Notes: a model not told the origin generated them from the sequence alone. Positions 49,101-61,665 are shown, numbered from the stretch's first letter. The stretch is DNA of 64,000 nucleotides from Plecoglossus altivelis (GCA_036571765.1 BROE01000002.1:4609809-4673808); one strand, 5' to 3'. Translations and numbers: made by a program.

Positions 49101-51460
49101 ACCGCAACAATACGTCTCTAGTACGCAACTATTTTATACCACTAGTCAGTTTATTGGATTAGGAGCATGATTGATTGGCGAGGCGATGGTTCAGTAGGCC
49201 GCTGCACAAGTGTTCTCTCTCTACCCCCCCTCCCCCCACCCCCCATGTGACTGCAATTAGTAAAGCCTGTGGTGCGTCGGCCCTAGCGCCCGAGGTGCCA
49301 ACCTGAGCGCAAGACCTCAACATTACAAATGCTGGCACAGGATCCTGAGCAGCTGTAAAAATTCCTATGGGCCGCCCATATCGCTCCTGCATTGGTGGGC
49401 TCATCTCTAGAGACGCCATTTGACCTCATTGGTTATGAAGCAGAAGTTTCGGCACAGCTTAAGTACTGCGGCTTATGCTGGCTCAGGCGGTAGCACAGAG
49501 CTCACTCTTGGAGGCGGATCAATTATTTACCTGCTTGATCACCTAGAATCCGAGAGTAAATTCCATAGACACCTCGTAGCCAGCGTAATGAATCTACCGT
49601 AAATTCCTCACCGCTAACGTCTGCTCTCTACTGACGCTCCTATAACACGTTTTGTGACCTACACCCTGAACCGCGTCAAGCCCTATACCTAGTATAGTCT
49701 CCTTCTCTTTCTATATTAGCATATATCTTACTATGCAGTACTAGGGCAACAGTAAATCCAATGGACACCCTCCGCAGATGGAATTCCGAGATTGTACTTC
49801 TTATAACGCATGGGCTTTGAAGCCGCACATGACTACAACTATACCCTCCGTGGCAATTTCCAGAAACCTCCTTTTTTTGGGGCGCTGTGGCACATAGAGA
49901 ACAGGAATGGGTTTTAAACGGATCTAGTTCGGATGCATTAGAGATCCGCGCAAGTTTTCTCCTGTTCCCGAGATCCTCTCCCCCGTGCGAACGCACCATC
50001 TGCTCTCGCTCCGTTACGCCTAAATTGCTGAGCACTTCAGTGTAGCCCTCTACCTGAGACTTTCCAATTTAATTATTTCAATGACATCGAAACCTCTCCT
50101 GCTTGTGCCATAGTACGAACTTGAATGTGCGGTTAGGTTAACAAATGGCTGGCGTCTCCCGGATGATTCGCAAGTTCAGTTCTGCTCAGAGACATTATGG
50201 GACCTACAAACCAGGACGGACAACAGATGTCATACTCTGACTGACAGTCAACATCCAGACAGATTCACAGGTCTAAAAACCTAATGGCAGGAAGTAGCAT
50301 CTGAAACGACACTGTAGCGTCGGCGCTAAGTCCAGGTGAAAGCTAGAGATGAGCCAATCAGGGATCGAATCGCCTCAGATTAAATATCAATACACAGACA
50401 GCGGTGCCGTAATCAGAAGATCGGAGGAGAAAATTGCATCAGGATAGCGGCAGCATAAGCCTAGCTCCCGAAGTGACGACCGGATACTCCCTGACCTTCT
50501 GTCTCAGAACTGAGGATTTTAAGTAATGAGATCCGTGCAACGTGGCAGATACAGCTGCAGAATGATAGACAAGCGAGGGGTTCGGAAGGGGGGGGGGGGG
50601 GGGGGGGGGGTCCGAGAAATTCAACACAAAATGGAGAAATATGCCTTGGCAGCAAAGGAAGGCGAGAACTGGGAAAGGGGAACGATTCACATTTGGCGAG
50701 AGGAAATGGCCAATTCAACAAGGTTTGATATTCCAGCGATGAGGTCAGTTGGATTTTCCATAGCATTTTAATGGCCTACACAGTGACTCTTAACACCCAT
50801 CCTTCCAGATAGTCCCTGCCTTGGAAGAAAGCAGCTGACTAGGACTCTCCATTAGGTGAGGTTCTGGTACATTAGCAGGCAGGAACAATATGCTCCTAGA
50901 CGGTCGATTCAGCTGCACCATGTTCAGATGGAAAACTTGTGGGAAAACCCAGGATCGTGTTTGTGTTCCAGAAGGCTCGCGTTCAGATGCCTTGGGGTGT
51001 CTGCACTGCGGTCGGATCTACCTCCGGACCTGCCTTGGCACTCGGTTCAGTCAACGATGTCAGACCGTTCCACCCTGTTAGGTCCCAGGTTAGACCAGAA
51101 GCCATCATTAATAGGGGTGTTCGAAAAGGGTATTTGTATCCCTGGGTCTGGATGATGTTGACGGGAACGCTGTCAGAGTTGTCTCAATAACAACAACAAC
51201 AGCAACAAGGTCAGGAAGCAAATGAGATGTGCTTAAGAAAGCTCCCTTAACCCTTGAACCCTTGGTTTGAACATCCGCCTCTTTGTCTTGTTCCAGCCAC
51301 TTGCTAATTGGTGTCTGCATGTTACTTTAGGTTATAAATGATCCCGTAGTTAAAAGGGAATCTTTTCATATTGAGAAAGACGCAGAGAAACTCATTAATA
51401 CTGTTTCAGCCTGCTCAGAAAGAGGAGAAATCATTTCATGTGAATGATTTTAGGAAGGTC
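46153..51460. other. sorcs3 intron 1, no gene seen
   Basis: Mostly unique sequence, including a T run at 46962-46978 and a G23 homopolymer at 50588-50610. The 49150-50480 part has a different texture from the rest, with few runs, many CpG and no motif structure, discussed as a finding. No exon recognised. Confidence 0.45.
50588..50610. repeat. G23 homopolymer
   Basis: Twenty-three consecutive G. Its true length is uncertain in any assembly. Confidence 0.9.
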
Positions 51461-51529
51461 AGGTCTCTCTTTCTCTCTCTCCTCTCTCTCTTTTCTCTCT
51501 CTCCTCTCTCTCTCTCTCCTCTCTCTCTT

Positions 51530-51615
<86 letters not shown>
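51461..51615. repeat. Compound (CT)n and (CTGT)n microsatellite
   Basis: Loose CTCTCTCC repeats, then a perfect CT run from about 51537, then about eleven CTGT units, then a short CA run. The plus strand is almost all pyrimidine up to the CTGT part. Confidence 0.97.
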
Positions 51616-52525
51616 CACACACATTCATCTTTCCTACTCCCCCCACACATACACATTATCTGGCAGGCTCAGCAAGCAATATAATTTGTATATAATTGGA
51701 CTAAATAATCAATCTTTTTGGACAATTAGTGTGATATCTTGAATTGCTACTTTTTTCTCAGAATTTGTCAGTTCTAGCAGGGCGGCATGTTTGTATGTCA
51801 AATCTGCTTGACAAAAACGAGCGTTCGGTGTGCATGTTTTTGCGCTTCTATGTAGAAAAAGAGGGGGGGGTTTGTTAAAGTAAAAAAAAAAACACTACAA
51901 AAATATTTACCATTTGCACACTTAGCTTTGTATTCTATGAATAGCAAAGCTTCAGGTAATGTAGATATGGACCAGTCAGGTAATTACCATCTACGGTTTG
52001 CCCTTCTCTACTCTAGCTCTCTATTGAAATGCACTAACCCTATTCAGCGGACGCCTGTGATGTTTCCAGTGCTACCCTATGAGGCCTTTGTCATTGGTTG
52101 CTTTTGCCATTGTTGGTTTATGCAAAGATATGATCTTGTGTTTTTCGTTCGCTTATTCTCAAAGGCGCACAATGCTGGATTGGTAAACACTGGTCGACAA
52201 CAACATTGGTTTTATTATGCATCCAATCGTTATCTCCCACACGCCCTTTTTCATCCAACACTCAGCAACCATGTCACTTTAATTTTATGGACGTAAACAG
52301 GGAAGTTAACCTCAGGTTCTTAGATTATGCCAGTAAAACTGATCTGGAAAGCATTCCATCTTAAGAGGTGAATCTAGCCGCAAACTAACTGGTTTCCACG
52401 TTCAAAGCCAGACCCCCCTCCACACACACACCACGTACAGGTTTTTTCTAAGACCAGTTGGCCAATCGCTAGTTAGCCCACCCCAGTGCTATCACAGTGG
52501 GATCCTTAGAGCAATCATAGCATTT

Positions 52526-52553
52526 CAAGCTGACGGGCGCCGACGTCAGCTTG
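52526..52553. repeat. Perfect 10-bp inverted repeat with paired TGACG sites
   Basis: CAAGCTGACG at 52526-52535 and CGTCAGCTTG at 52544-52553 are exact reverse complements around an 8-nt GC-rich loop. Each arm contains a TGACG half-site of the CREB/ATF type, and the right arm also reads GACGTC with the loop. Binding is inferred only. Confidence 0.8.
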
Positions 52554-54399
52554 CTACGGTTAGCTCTCGCCTCAAGCTTGCCTAGGAAATCTGTCTCCCA
52601 TGTCTATTTCTGAACATCAGTGTGAGGAAAAGGGCCTTTTGTGCCTCAGTACTACTGAAACACTAAGAGATGGGGATGATTGGACTGAGGAACAGGAGTT
52701 GGAAGTGACAGGAAGGTTCGGGATGCAACCGTTTGAATGTTGCCCGGCCAACCGATCTTGAGGTTGGCTCGTTGACAGCTTTTGTACACGCTTCGCAAAT
52801 GATACTGTTTGATACTGTGATATCATGTGTTGAAGCGTCCCGACATTCAACATCGCAAACGAATCGTTCTCGAGTCATCGGACCATAAGTGCCGTGGAAT
52901 GTGAGACACTTAAACAAGAGCCTTGGCTCCGAAGTGGCCTCTGACTTTAGCTACATCAGGTGATTATTAATTACTGGAAGTAAACATGTGGACAGGAGGA
53001 TTGATGAGGAAACGAGCTTCCCAAAGTGCTGAGGAGACAGAATTGAGAAGGTCAGTAAAAAAAACATGTCAATATTCAGGGTTCTATGTTACCAAGTCCA
53101 ATTTTAGTTGAACATACATTAACTCCCCTGTTGTCTTAGTCAACATTTTTCGTAAAAAATCCAGTTTAGAATACCGCAATAATAATAGAAATATGAAAAT
53201 CTGCCATCGACATGTCTACTCTTGTTTTGACAAAAAGAGGCATTAACCCTCGACGACATTTGATGATGTCATGACGTCTTGATAAGTTTCCTCTGGTCTA
53301 GGGTTAGTTTGAGTCACATGGCAGATCTGAGGGACAGGAAATCTTTCTCAGGTTGCAATTCCGTCCCGCAAAGAACGGAACCTTAGGACCCGTAGCAGGC
53401 ACTTCAGGAACCGTGTTATAATGTCAGAACTAGACCTGTTCCTCCTCTCCCCTATGACAACAAGCCCTGCATACACAGCCTAAAGTAATTACATCTGACT
53501 GTACCATTAGAAAGCTGTTAAACATTTGCATAACCGGGACAGGTTTTCTGAATGCCATCTCTGTGCTGAGCACGCCTTAAGCCTACCTGGGATGCATCAG
53601 AGCCGGAAAATCAATTTATTCTCTCGCTCATATTTCGTCAAATCAGACAGCAACCTTTCAGAGTTAGCATAGATCCATATGAAAACAGTAACTTGGGAGA
53701 TTTGCGAAAAGTTAACTTTTCTGAACAGTTGGTGAAATGAAGAAAGGTTGTTTGAGCGAAGGGGGGATTTTAAGTCGGAACACGCACAGCAATAAGTCCG
53801 GCTGCATTTACAGTCGCGGGCACTGTCACAACATTGCCCTATTGCGCAATCGTATCTACGCCATTTATTTTGTTCGGTTTCACACAGGGTCTGTACTTAC
53901 GAGTTGAGGTGTTCCAGAAAACGTGTGTTAATGTGCAACTAAAACCCAAAGAGCTGCAGGGATTTGTGCAGGGAGCGACTAAACCCTCAAAGCCCTGCCT
54001 GTCAAACGCACCTTTTCTCCATCCCAGAGGCCAGCGAGAGCAACCGCAGTCACAGGGAGGTCAACAAGCCTTTCGTCTCCCACACATTTCGACGTGAGAC
54101 TTTGTCGATAAGCCGATAGGGGAAAAAAAAAAAAAAAAGAAGTAAAGCTAGTTATGTGTCTGCGGTCATTAATTCCTCTCTCCATATCTCCCTCGTATGT
54201 CCCCCCCCCCCCCCCCCACCCCCCCTGGAGGACTCGCTCTCCGCCGTGGTTTTAGCTGACCGTAGAGAAAGCAAGCCTCTGCTTGTCGTCTTCCTGCTCC
54301 TACTTCCTCGGAGGTGAGAGGATGCTGAGCTGTAGCTGAATGAGTCACAATGAGCAGTAAACACTCTGGCAGATAAGGCAGAGGAGGTTTATCGTTAAC

Positions 54400-54680
54400 C
54401 AATAACCCTCCGGCTTTATAGGCCTCGATAGTCTTATGGTGATTGTCTTATGGTGGAGTTTCCATGTACGCCATATCCTCTCGTGCCAATGCAACAACTC
54501 CCTGCCCGCCTATTAATTTATGCATTAACTTGGACGTGGTCCAGACTGAAATTTGAAATGGCGACTGCTCATCAGGTACCGGCCCAAATAATCCCAGCAT
54601 AAGTAATTGGATGGTGTTAGGAGAGCTATTAAAAACCGCGAAGGGGCCTTGGCAGGAGACGGGTCAACAATCAATCAATA
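54400..54680. promoter_or_regulatory. Candidate conserved non-coding element
   Basis: Non-repetitive block with the direct repeat GTCTTATGGTG (54432 and 54446), CTATTAATTTATGCATTAAC, CCCAGCATAAGTAATTGG and CAATCAATCAATATTG. The density of homeodomain, POU and PBX-like motifs suggests an enhancer. Conservation is not shown. Confidence 0.33.
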
Positions 54681-54807
54681 TTGCCCCCACACCCCCTCTA
54701 ACCCTCACGCCCCAAACCCATATTCTACACTCCCAATAGGAACCCCACCCTTGAATGGTGGCAGCTAATTTTCCTAGAGCTTTTTAATTGGGAGTTTTCG
54801 GTTTTCG

Positions 54808-54832
54808 CCCCCCCCCCCCCCCCCCCCCCCCC
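54808..54832. repeat. C25 homopolymer
   Basis: Twenty-five consecutive C, the longest homopolymer in the window. Confidence 0.9.
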
Positions 54833-55267
54833 TGCCCCTCCTGGTCCTGTGTTCGCCTTCTACATTAAACAAACACTGGATAAAGAGGCGTTTCTCCAGC
54901 ATGATATACAGCCACACGCACCCAGAGGTCAGTGCCAGGGTGGTTGGAACAACTATTAGCTTATAACGCATAGCAGGTTAGGCCACTAAACCCATACAAT
55001 GTACCATGTGTAATCACAGAGGCGGGAGAAGCCAATAAATTGTACTTCGTAGGGGTTTACAGTTAAGGCCCTCACCATTTAAAGCATTGTGGAGGAGCCG
55101 GAGGATATAGGCATCGATCATGTTTACTCATGTCCCCTGCATTAACCTGTAGGTAATGACGCACGTGCAGATCGATAATTCTGATTGCGTACCGCCGCCG
55201 TTAATTGATTCCGTGGGTTGAGGCCAATGAGCTTCTCCAGATGACACTTAAGGAGGCGATATCTTTG

Positions 55268-55592
55268 ACTTGTGTGTCTCTATCCCTCTCTTTCTCTCTC
55301 TTCTTCTCCCCTCTCTTTCTCCATCTCTCTCATTCTCTCTCTTTTTCTCCCCTCTCTTTCTCCATCTCTCTCATTCTCTTTTTCTCCCCTCTCTTTCTCC
55401 ATCTCTCTCTTTCTACATCTTTTGCTCTGTGACTTTCTCTCCCTCTCTCTCCAATCCCTCTCTCTTTCTGTCTCTTTCTTTTTCTCTCTCTTTCTCCATC
55501 TCTCTCGTTCTCTTTTTCTCCCCTCTCTTTCTCCATCTCTCTCTTTCTCCATCTCTCTCTTTCTGTGACTTTCTCTCCCTCCCTCTCTCTTT
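55268..55592. repeat. Pyrimidine-rich minisatellite, ~35-40-bp unit
   Basis: Repeats of CCTCTCTTTCTCCATCTCTC followed by TCATTCTC and TTTTTCTC recur several times with length changes. The plus strand is almost all pyrimidine. Ser/Leu/Phe-rich plus frames and Glu/Arg-rich minus frames are artefacts. Confidence 0.95.
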
Positions 55593-58500
55593 CTCAGAAG
55601 TTTGCACTGCCTGTCAGCATTTTGGACTGTCTTGCCCATTCATCCTTCTCTGGCTTTTATAACCCCGGTGTGTCGTCCAGCTTCTCCGTCTGCCTCATAC
55701 ACCCCCCCTCCTCCTGACTCCAGCCAAGCCTGGCACACTCACCTGGCTGTGAAGGACTTCCTGTGTGGGCCGGGTTGAAATTGTGGTCACATCTGACGCC
55801 ACGCTGGGATTGGTCAAACTCCAACATTGGGTAGAATCAGAACGTCTAGTAGACCTGGTGCGTTTTTTAAAGTTTTTTAACATGTTCAACTTGTGCAGAC
55901 ACTGAGTGTTTCCAAAATCCCGCGACTGGATCACTGTCTCGGCAACCGCGCGAAGCGCTCTCAGTTGAACTGCTTCTGGGACTTTTGAGAACACCGCTGC
56001 TACTCTTCATGTCTCCTTTGTGTGCAGGGCATGTCGCCTAATTCTATTACTGAGCTGCACTCAGTTGCCTGTGTATTGATACAGCTGTCTGAGTGTACAT
56101 GCAGAAAAGGCTGGCTTTCAGTTCCCTTGCCCCCCCTGGGGGAACCCTTTTATCATCTCATTACAGTGACGTTGAGACAAGGTCAGAGACCCGTGTTGAT
56201 TGCAATTCTGGTTCTCATGTAACGGCCTCTCATTAACTGCTGGATCCAAAGACAAGCTTCCACTTGAGAAGCGTGTCGGATGCGTGTCCCGCGCTCACAT
56301 TAGCGCCCTCCTCCCCCTCCTCCTGCTCCCTCTCGCTCTTCCTCCTCCTCAGACCGGCTGAAATGTTCCTAGAGCAAGATGAAGCTACGGAAAGGAAGTC
56401 GCTCGTTTGGTGAAACGCCCCTCACGCGATGCAAACTGACGATCTGCACGCCGAGGCGACGCGGCTAGTGTCGACACTCTTGCGGCGCCAGTCGTGATTG
56501 AGGTTTAATTGCGGGGAGTCTGGATTGTTCCTCAGGAAAATGATGACGTTTTGACTTCTGCGAGACCCCCTCAGATAATAAACCTTGAATCACTTGTAAA
56601 CGGTGGGAATCAAGAGATTTTGATTCTAAACAGTAGAAACAGTGCAAACAATGGAGGGGATAAGAGCTTGTTAGAAGCCACCATCAAATCACTCTGCCTG
56701 TCTGCAGACGCCTTGGGGAACTTGTATATATAAATAAAGAAAACGATTCTGCCTTGCCCTGGGCTACAGCTGCCCTAACCCCAAAGCCTATACAGACCGG
56801 ATGGGAAATTAAGCGAAATCAATGACTCTTTTAATTCCCTTTCAAAAAGAGAACAAATTACCCGGGGTTGCCACGTCTGCGAAATGTTCTTCTGCGGTGT
56901 TATTATCCCATTAGTGAACCATTGGTACTTCTGACGGCGTCAATTAGAATCATTCATCCGCAACGCGACGGATTCTTTTGCCCCTGTTTCTTCTCTTTTT
57001 TTTCTTTTTTTTCTCAACGCGATCCGTCTGTCTGCCGTACAGACGACTCCCACTCCAGCTGAGCCGCTTGCACGTGCCCCACTGCAGCGCAGGGGATTAA
57101 TAAGAACCATTAACGTGATCGTGCCGGTGAGCGGGTGTCAGGTATTCGTAAAAATAGCAGCTTTCGTTTGTATTTATTATCGAGAGAGGAGCAGGTGATT
57201 CGGTCGGCAATTATTGAGGCCTGCTCCTATTATCTGGGGTGTGAATATGCGTGTTATCTCCTAATGCAGGACAAAGTTGCTGCGTTTATATACGGTAGCA
57301 AGGGTAGGCTCCTTTGGAAGTGAGGCTGTATTGCTTTGCTTTTCATTCCGTGCAGGCCATCTTTGGCCACGTGGGATGAGGCGTGCACCTTTATCTACAG
57401 AGAATGTCCGTGAATATCATTTTGAATAATTGTGTCAAGTGTTATCTATCCTTATGGCAAAGTACTAAACACAGTGATTTATTACCCGAATAAACAATTT
57501 TCAGACACATATTTCATTCAAAACCCTCGTCCGTATGCAAACACTCCCAAATGCACACACGCACACCCGCACGGCCGAATTTGCCTGTGCACACAGACGC
57601 CAAGATTCCAAACACAAAAGTAGATGCTGCGCGCTGAAACAATAGCTGACTCTTATCCATAATTCATGGAGGCGTGTGTATATGACTGAGAAGAATGTGA
57701 ATCTGATATTAAGTCAAAAGGCAAACAGTTCTGAAGGCCCCTGCTGGAGGGTAAGAAAGACTGAGACGAGGGGTCCTACCGCGTGTGTTACAGCGTGTGC
57801 TACTCCGTGTGCTACCGCGCGTGCTACAGTCTAACCGTCGCTACACTACGCCACACGTACAACACAGTTGCAGTGGGCATTAGGATTTTCTAAATCCCCC
57901 CTCTCATCAGGAGGCCATGTTTCAGCCTGTCTGCTTTCCCGATGTTCCTTTTTTTAAAAACATACACATGTAGGCCCCAGCCCAGATAAACCCAATCTGG
58001 AGAGAGGAAGTACTGGTAAACATCTGATTAGCATAGACAGAGACCACGCAGGCCACACACACACGCTGTTTTACAGATGATATCTGGACGAAAATCTTCT
58101 GGTTTTCACCGGATCTGCCACAAATAATTAAGAGGATAGACTATATATAACCGTGGTGTTGTAAGAGCGGTGGATGATCAAGGCGCTGAAATATAGCCGC
58201 TCCTCGCTCTTCCTCTGGCCCCTCTGATGCAAGAGCATTTCTTCGCGGTTTTTTTTGGGGCGGTTTTTGAGCATATTTCGAACTCTTTTCATATTCGTAT
58301 TCCCTCTGTGACACGTTACTAATGACGAGATTCCATCACCTTCAACCGAAGACGATCCCAGGTGTTTTAGAAATCGGAGAATCTTTGATCCGCAGTCAGA
58401 CTCCTTCATATCTGTAAGGGTGAGCGATTGGTGTGTGTTTTCCGAAATAAGCCATGACAACTGCCAACTAACTGACAGCAGGGAATCCCATCCCCGAAGC

Positions 58501-59856
58501 ACCGGGAGTTGAACTGTCTCAGACGTTGACATCAACCAGGAGGGTGCGTGGTTACACATCACACGAGAATATTTGAAATGTTTTTTCGGAATATCCCGGT
58601 TCGCAGCTACACAATCCCTTTTAATGTCATTCTTAAAACATAACCAATGCAGTGTTCCTCCATTATTCACAGTAATGATCGCATGCAAACCCGATACAAA
58701 TATGCTTTCCAAAGCTTAAACCGTTTCGACAACTATCGGGACTCAACGTAAGGGGAAAGAATTGTCTATTACTCTGGCGTGATAAATAAATAAATATTGA
58801 CAAAAAGAAGGAAAACAAACAGTTTGTAATGCCCCAAAGTATATGAGCGGAGCGCAGAGCCGAGCAGAGACTTTGCTAGGTTACAGCTGCTGTTTAGCTT
58901 GGTATTTATGTACATGTTCCGCCTCCCCATGCCTGTAGGAAAGAGTAATTGTTATTTGTATATGCATGTTTGGGGATTTTGGATGCTGCATGAAACCCCC
59001 CCCCCACCACCCACACCCACCCCCTCCACCCACCCCACCACCACCACCCACCACCAAGGACAATCATCAAACATCAGGGAAGACGGAAAGTGCTGGCAGC
59101 AAAGGCATTGGCTGGTAAAAAAATAAATGAATAGAAAAATAAAAAAACACAAATGTGTGAGCCGTGTTAAACACTTGCAGCATTGCAGAGGCACAGATCC
59201 CACTGATCTCTCCTCTCTAAGCCTTTTCTCCACATCCTTCTTTTGCACTGCCAACACCTCCTAATATCTAATACTGTATCAAGACAACAATAAAAAGTCA
59301 TTTTTACACATATAAATATATTATTTGGTACCTTTCAGTGTTCTTGAAACTCGCACGTCTCGCTTATTTCAAGAAAGGGGCATTTATGTCATCTCCAACT
59401 TTAATCACACCCCTTCAGAATGTTCTCTGAAAGTGATTGTTACCTTTTCACCGCGACGAGTCATTCACAGTCTATCGAACCGCTTCCCCCTGCAAGTCCA
59501 TCACGTCGCTTATAACCACCACACGCCAGAATTAAATCATTTGTACTGTACCCCCCCCCCCCTTCGACTCTCCCCCCCATACATCCCTAGGCACCCAGTC
59601 CACACCTGGTAAAGGCTATCGTGTGGATGGAACATCTATGGAGGTGATATTTACAATGGGAGGAGCCCACAGGCCTAACTGGCACAGTCGGCAAAGGAGC
59701 ATATGTGGTTTCCAGTGGGGGGACCATCTGATGCGACCCCTCGCTGATGCCCACCCACGTCAGTCTCCATATGGGGGGGACAGAAGGGCCTGTGTGCAGG
59801 CTGCCCTTCAGCGGACGTAGCCAAGCACAGTGCTCTGCTCAGCTCACCGCTAGCGT
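55593..59856. other. sorcs3 intron 1, no gene seen
   Basis: Unique sequence with C-rich patches at 58996-59056 and 59550-59578, and a possible regulatory block at 57080-57330. A 194-codon minus-strand frame at 58128-58712 has no repeat cause but matches nothing I know. No exon supported. Confidence 0.45.
57080..57330. promoter_or_regulatory. Candidate conserved non-coding element with a dyad
   Basis: Complex sequence with GGGATTAATAAG, GTTTGTATTTATTATCG and GGCAATTATTGAGG. AGGAGCAGG at 57187-57195 and CCTGCTCCT at 57220-57228 form a perfect 9-bp dyad with a 24-nt centre. Enhancer function is inferred from texture only. Confidence 0.33.
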
Positions 59857-59981
59857 CTCTCTCCCAGCCTCTCACTCCCAACCTCTCACTCCCAGCCTCT
59901 CTCTCCCAGCCTCTCTCTCCCAGCCTCTCTCTCCCAGCCTCTCTCTCCCAGCCTCTCACTCCCAGCCTCTCTCTCCCAGCT
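59857..59981. repeat. 14-bp minisatellite, nine copies
   Basis: Unit CTCTCTCCCAGCCT repeated about nine times head to tail; some copies read CTCACTCCCAGCCT or CTCACTCCCAACCT, and the last is shortened. Runs of Ser-Leu-Pro-Ala-Ser-His-Gln-Pro in the open frames come from this repeat. Confidence 0.95.
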
Positions 59982-60038
59982 CCTCTTAGAGGACTTTATC
60001 CAGGAGTCTGGAGCCAGCCACGTTCTGTCACCTCAACA

Positions 60039-60180
60039 CGTGCACACACACACACCGATGCGCGCACATGCAGACACGCATATTGTCACAGACGTTCAGA
60101 CACATGCAGACGTATACACACACACACACACACACACACACAGATGTGACACACACACGCAGACATACAGTATGCACATG
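60039..60180. repeat. CA-rich microsatellite
   Basis: A perfect CA run at about 60116-60142 within wider degenerate ACAC/GCAC sequence. Confidence 0.9.
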
Positions 60181-60299
60181 CACAGGCAGGCGCTTGCAGC
60201 CTTGACAACACAGACAGGCTTATTAGATGTAAGGGTATGGCTCCACACACCCACACACTCGCACACACCCCTGGGCTTGCTCTAAAAACAGTTGAGATG

Positions 60300-60735
60300 T
60301 GAGAGAGTCAGAGAAGTAGACAGACAGGGGGAAGGCAGAGAGCGAAAGAAGAAAGAGGAAAAAGAGAGATGTGGACGGATTGAGAAGGGGAAAAAAACAC
60401 GAGCAAGAAAGAGCGAGACAAGAGTGTGAGAGAAGGAGGGAGAGAGAGACAAGAGGGTGAGAGAAGGAGGGAGAGAGGGACAAGAGTGTGAGAGAAGGAG
60501 GGAGAGAGAGACAAGAGGGTGAGAGAAGGAGAGAGAGAGACAAGAGGGTGGAGACGGAGGGAGTGAGAGAGAGACAAGAGTGTGAGAGGAGAGAGACAAG
60601 AGTGTCAGAGAAGGAGGGAGAGAGAGAGACAAGAGTGTGAGATAAGGAGGGAGGGAGGGAGAGAGGGGTTGGGAGAGGGTGTGAGAGACAAGAGTGTGAC
60701 AGAAGGAGGGAGAGGGGATGGGAGAGAGGGAGAAT
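60300..60735. repeat. Purine-rich minisatellite, ~31-bp unit
   Basis: Unit of the form GACAAGAGTGTGAGAG-AAGGAGGGAGAGA recurs roughly eleven times between 60410 and 60710 with variable length. GTGTGAG alternates with GGGTGAG. Minus-strand Ser/Leu/Pro-rich frames up to 180 codons are artefacts. Confidence 0.95.
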
Positions 60736-61665
60736 CAAAGCTGTAAGGGGCGAGTGTGAATCCACCCTCCAGCTGGCTAGCTAAATGGACTCGGTCAGTC
60801 ATTAGCATGCATAGGTCTAGTCTGGACATTTAAGGTTATTCATTCCTCAGGCTAATTCCCTCCTCAGCGGAGAGCTAACTCACCAGCACCTCGACATTTC
60901 CTCCTCAACTGCCGTTAATTCAAAGATTGGTGTTGTTGTCTGTCACTCTATTCTCTCTGTCCTCTCTACCTCACCCCTCACCCTCAAGCCAGCCAGCCAG
61001 GCAGGTCGGACGAATCCAGCGTCCTATGCCTGGAGGGGGCGCTTGTTTCGCAAGGGCGCAGATGTTTAGCGCATATTTAATAAGCGCGATCACAGGATGT
61101 GCGGCGCAATCCTACCGCCCCCCTGAAGTGTGTCTGCTGCAGCTGTGCTAGGAAGAACCCCACGCTGGCAGAACTGTTTCACAAAGTCACAGGAAGTTGT
61201 CCGGCGACTGCGCAGCCACCGTATCACAGACGTCTAGACGCGGGAGGAAACAGTTGGACATGGGTCTGGTCTCTGCGTGGAGCTTGTCTGCTAAGACGGC
61301 ACGTATAAATAACGTAGGGTGGCGTTGCTGTACTGCACACAATGTGCTTGTCTTTATTCTACGCACGAGATTTTGCACTGAAGTTTTGCTTTTTGAAAGG
61401 TTTTGTAGAGGTGGAGCTGTTGGGCGCACCTAGGTTACCTATTTGGGGATTGCTCAGCAACAACAACAAAAACAGCAGCTGCTAAACTTGGCTAGTTGTT
61501 AAGGTCGTCTGCCGCGGTGGTCAGTTTGCTAGCAGGAGACAAGCTCCGCCGGGCTGGTTTGCTCCTCTCTCCCGCCCCTAGCAAGATGACCTCTGCTCCG
61601 CGCTCGCACAGGCTGGCCCCCCCGAACGCACGGGAATCATCACGGAGCTTTCGCAGACGCTGACC

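Larger units (their letters stand above)
51616..55267. other. sorcs3 intron 1, no gene seen
   Basis: Unique sequence with a 10-bp hairpin at 52526-52553, an A run near 54123-54138, C17 at 54201-54217 and C25 at 54808-54832. A regulatory-looking block lies at 54400-54680. No exon recognised. Confidence 0.45.

Noticed and set aside
55270..55662. Ser/Leu/Phe frames (plus) and Glu/Arg frames (minus) resembling coiled-coil proteins
   Set aside because: Artefacts of the pyrimidine-rich minisatellite.
60223..60765. 180-codon Ser/Leu/Pro-rich minus-strand frame
   Set aside because: Explained by the purine-rich 31-bp minisatellite.
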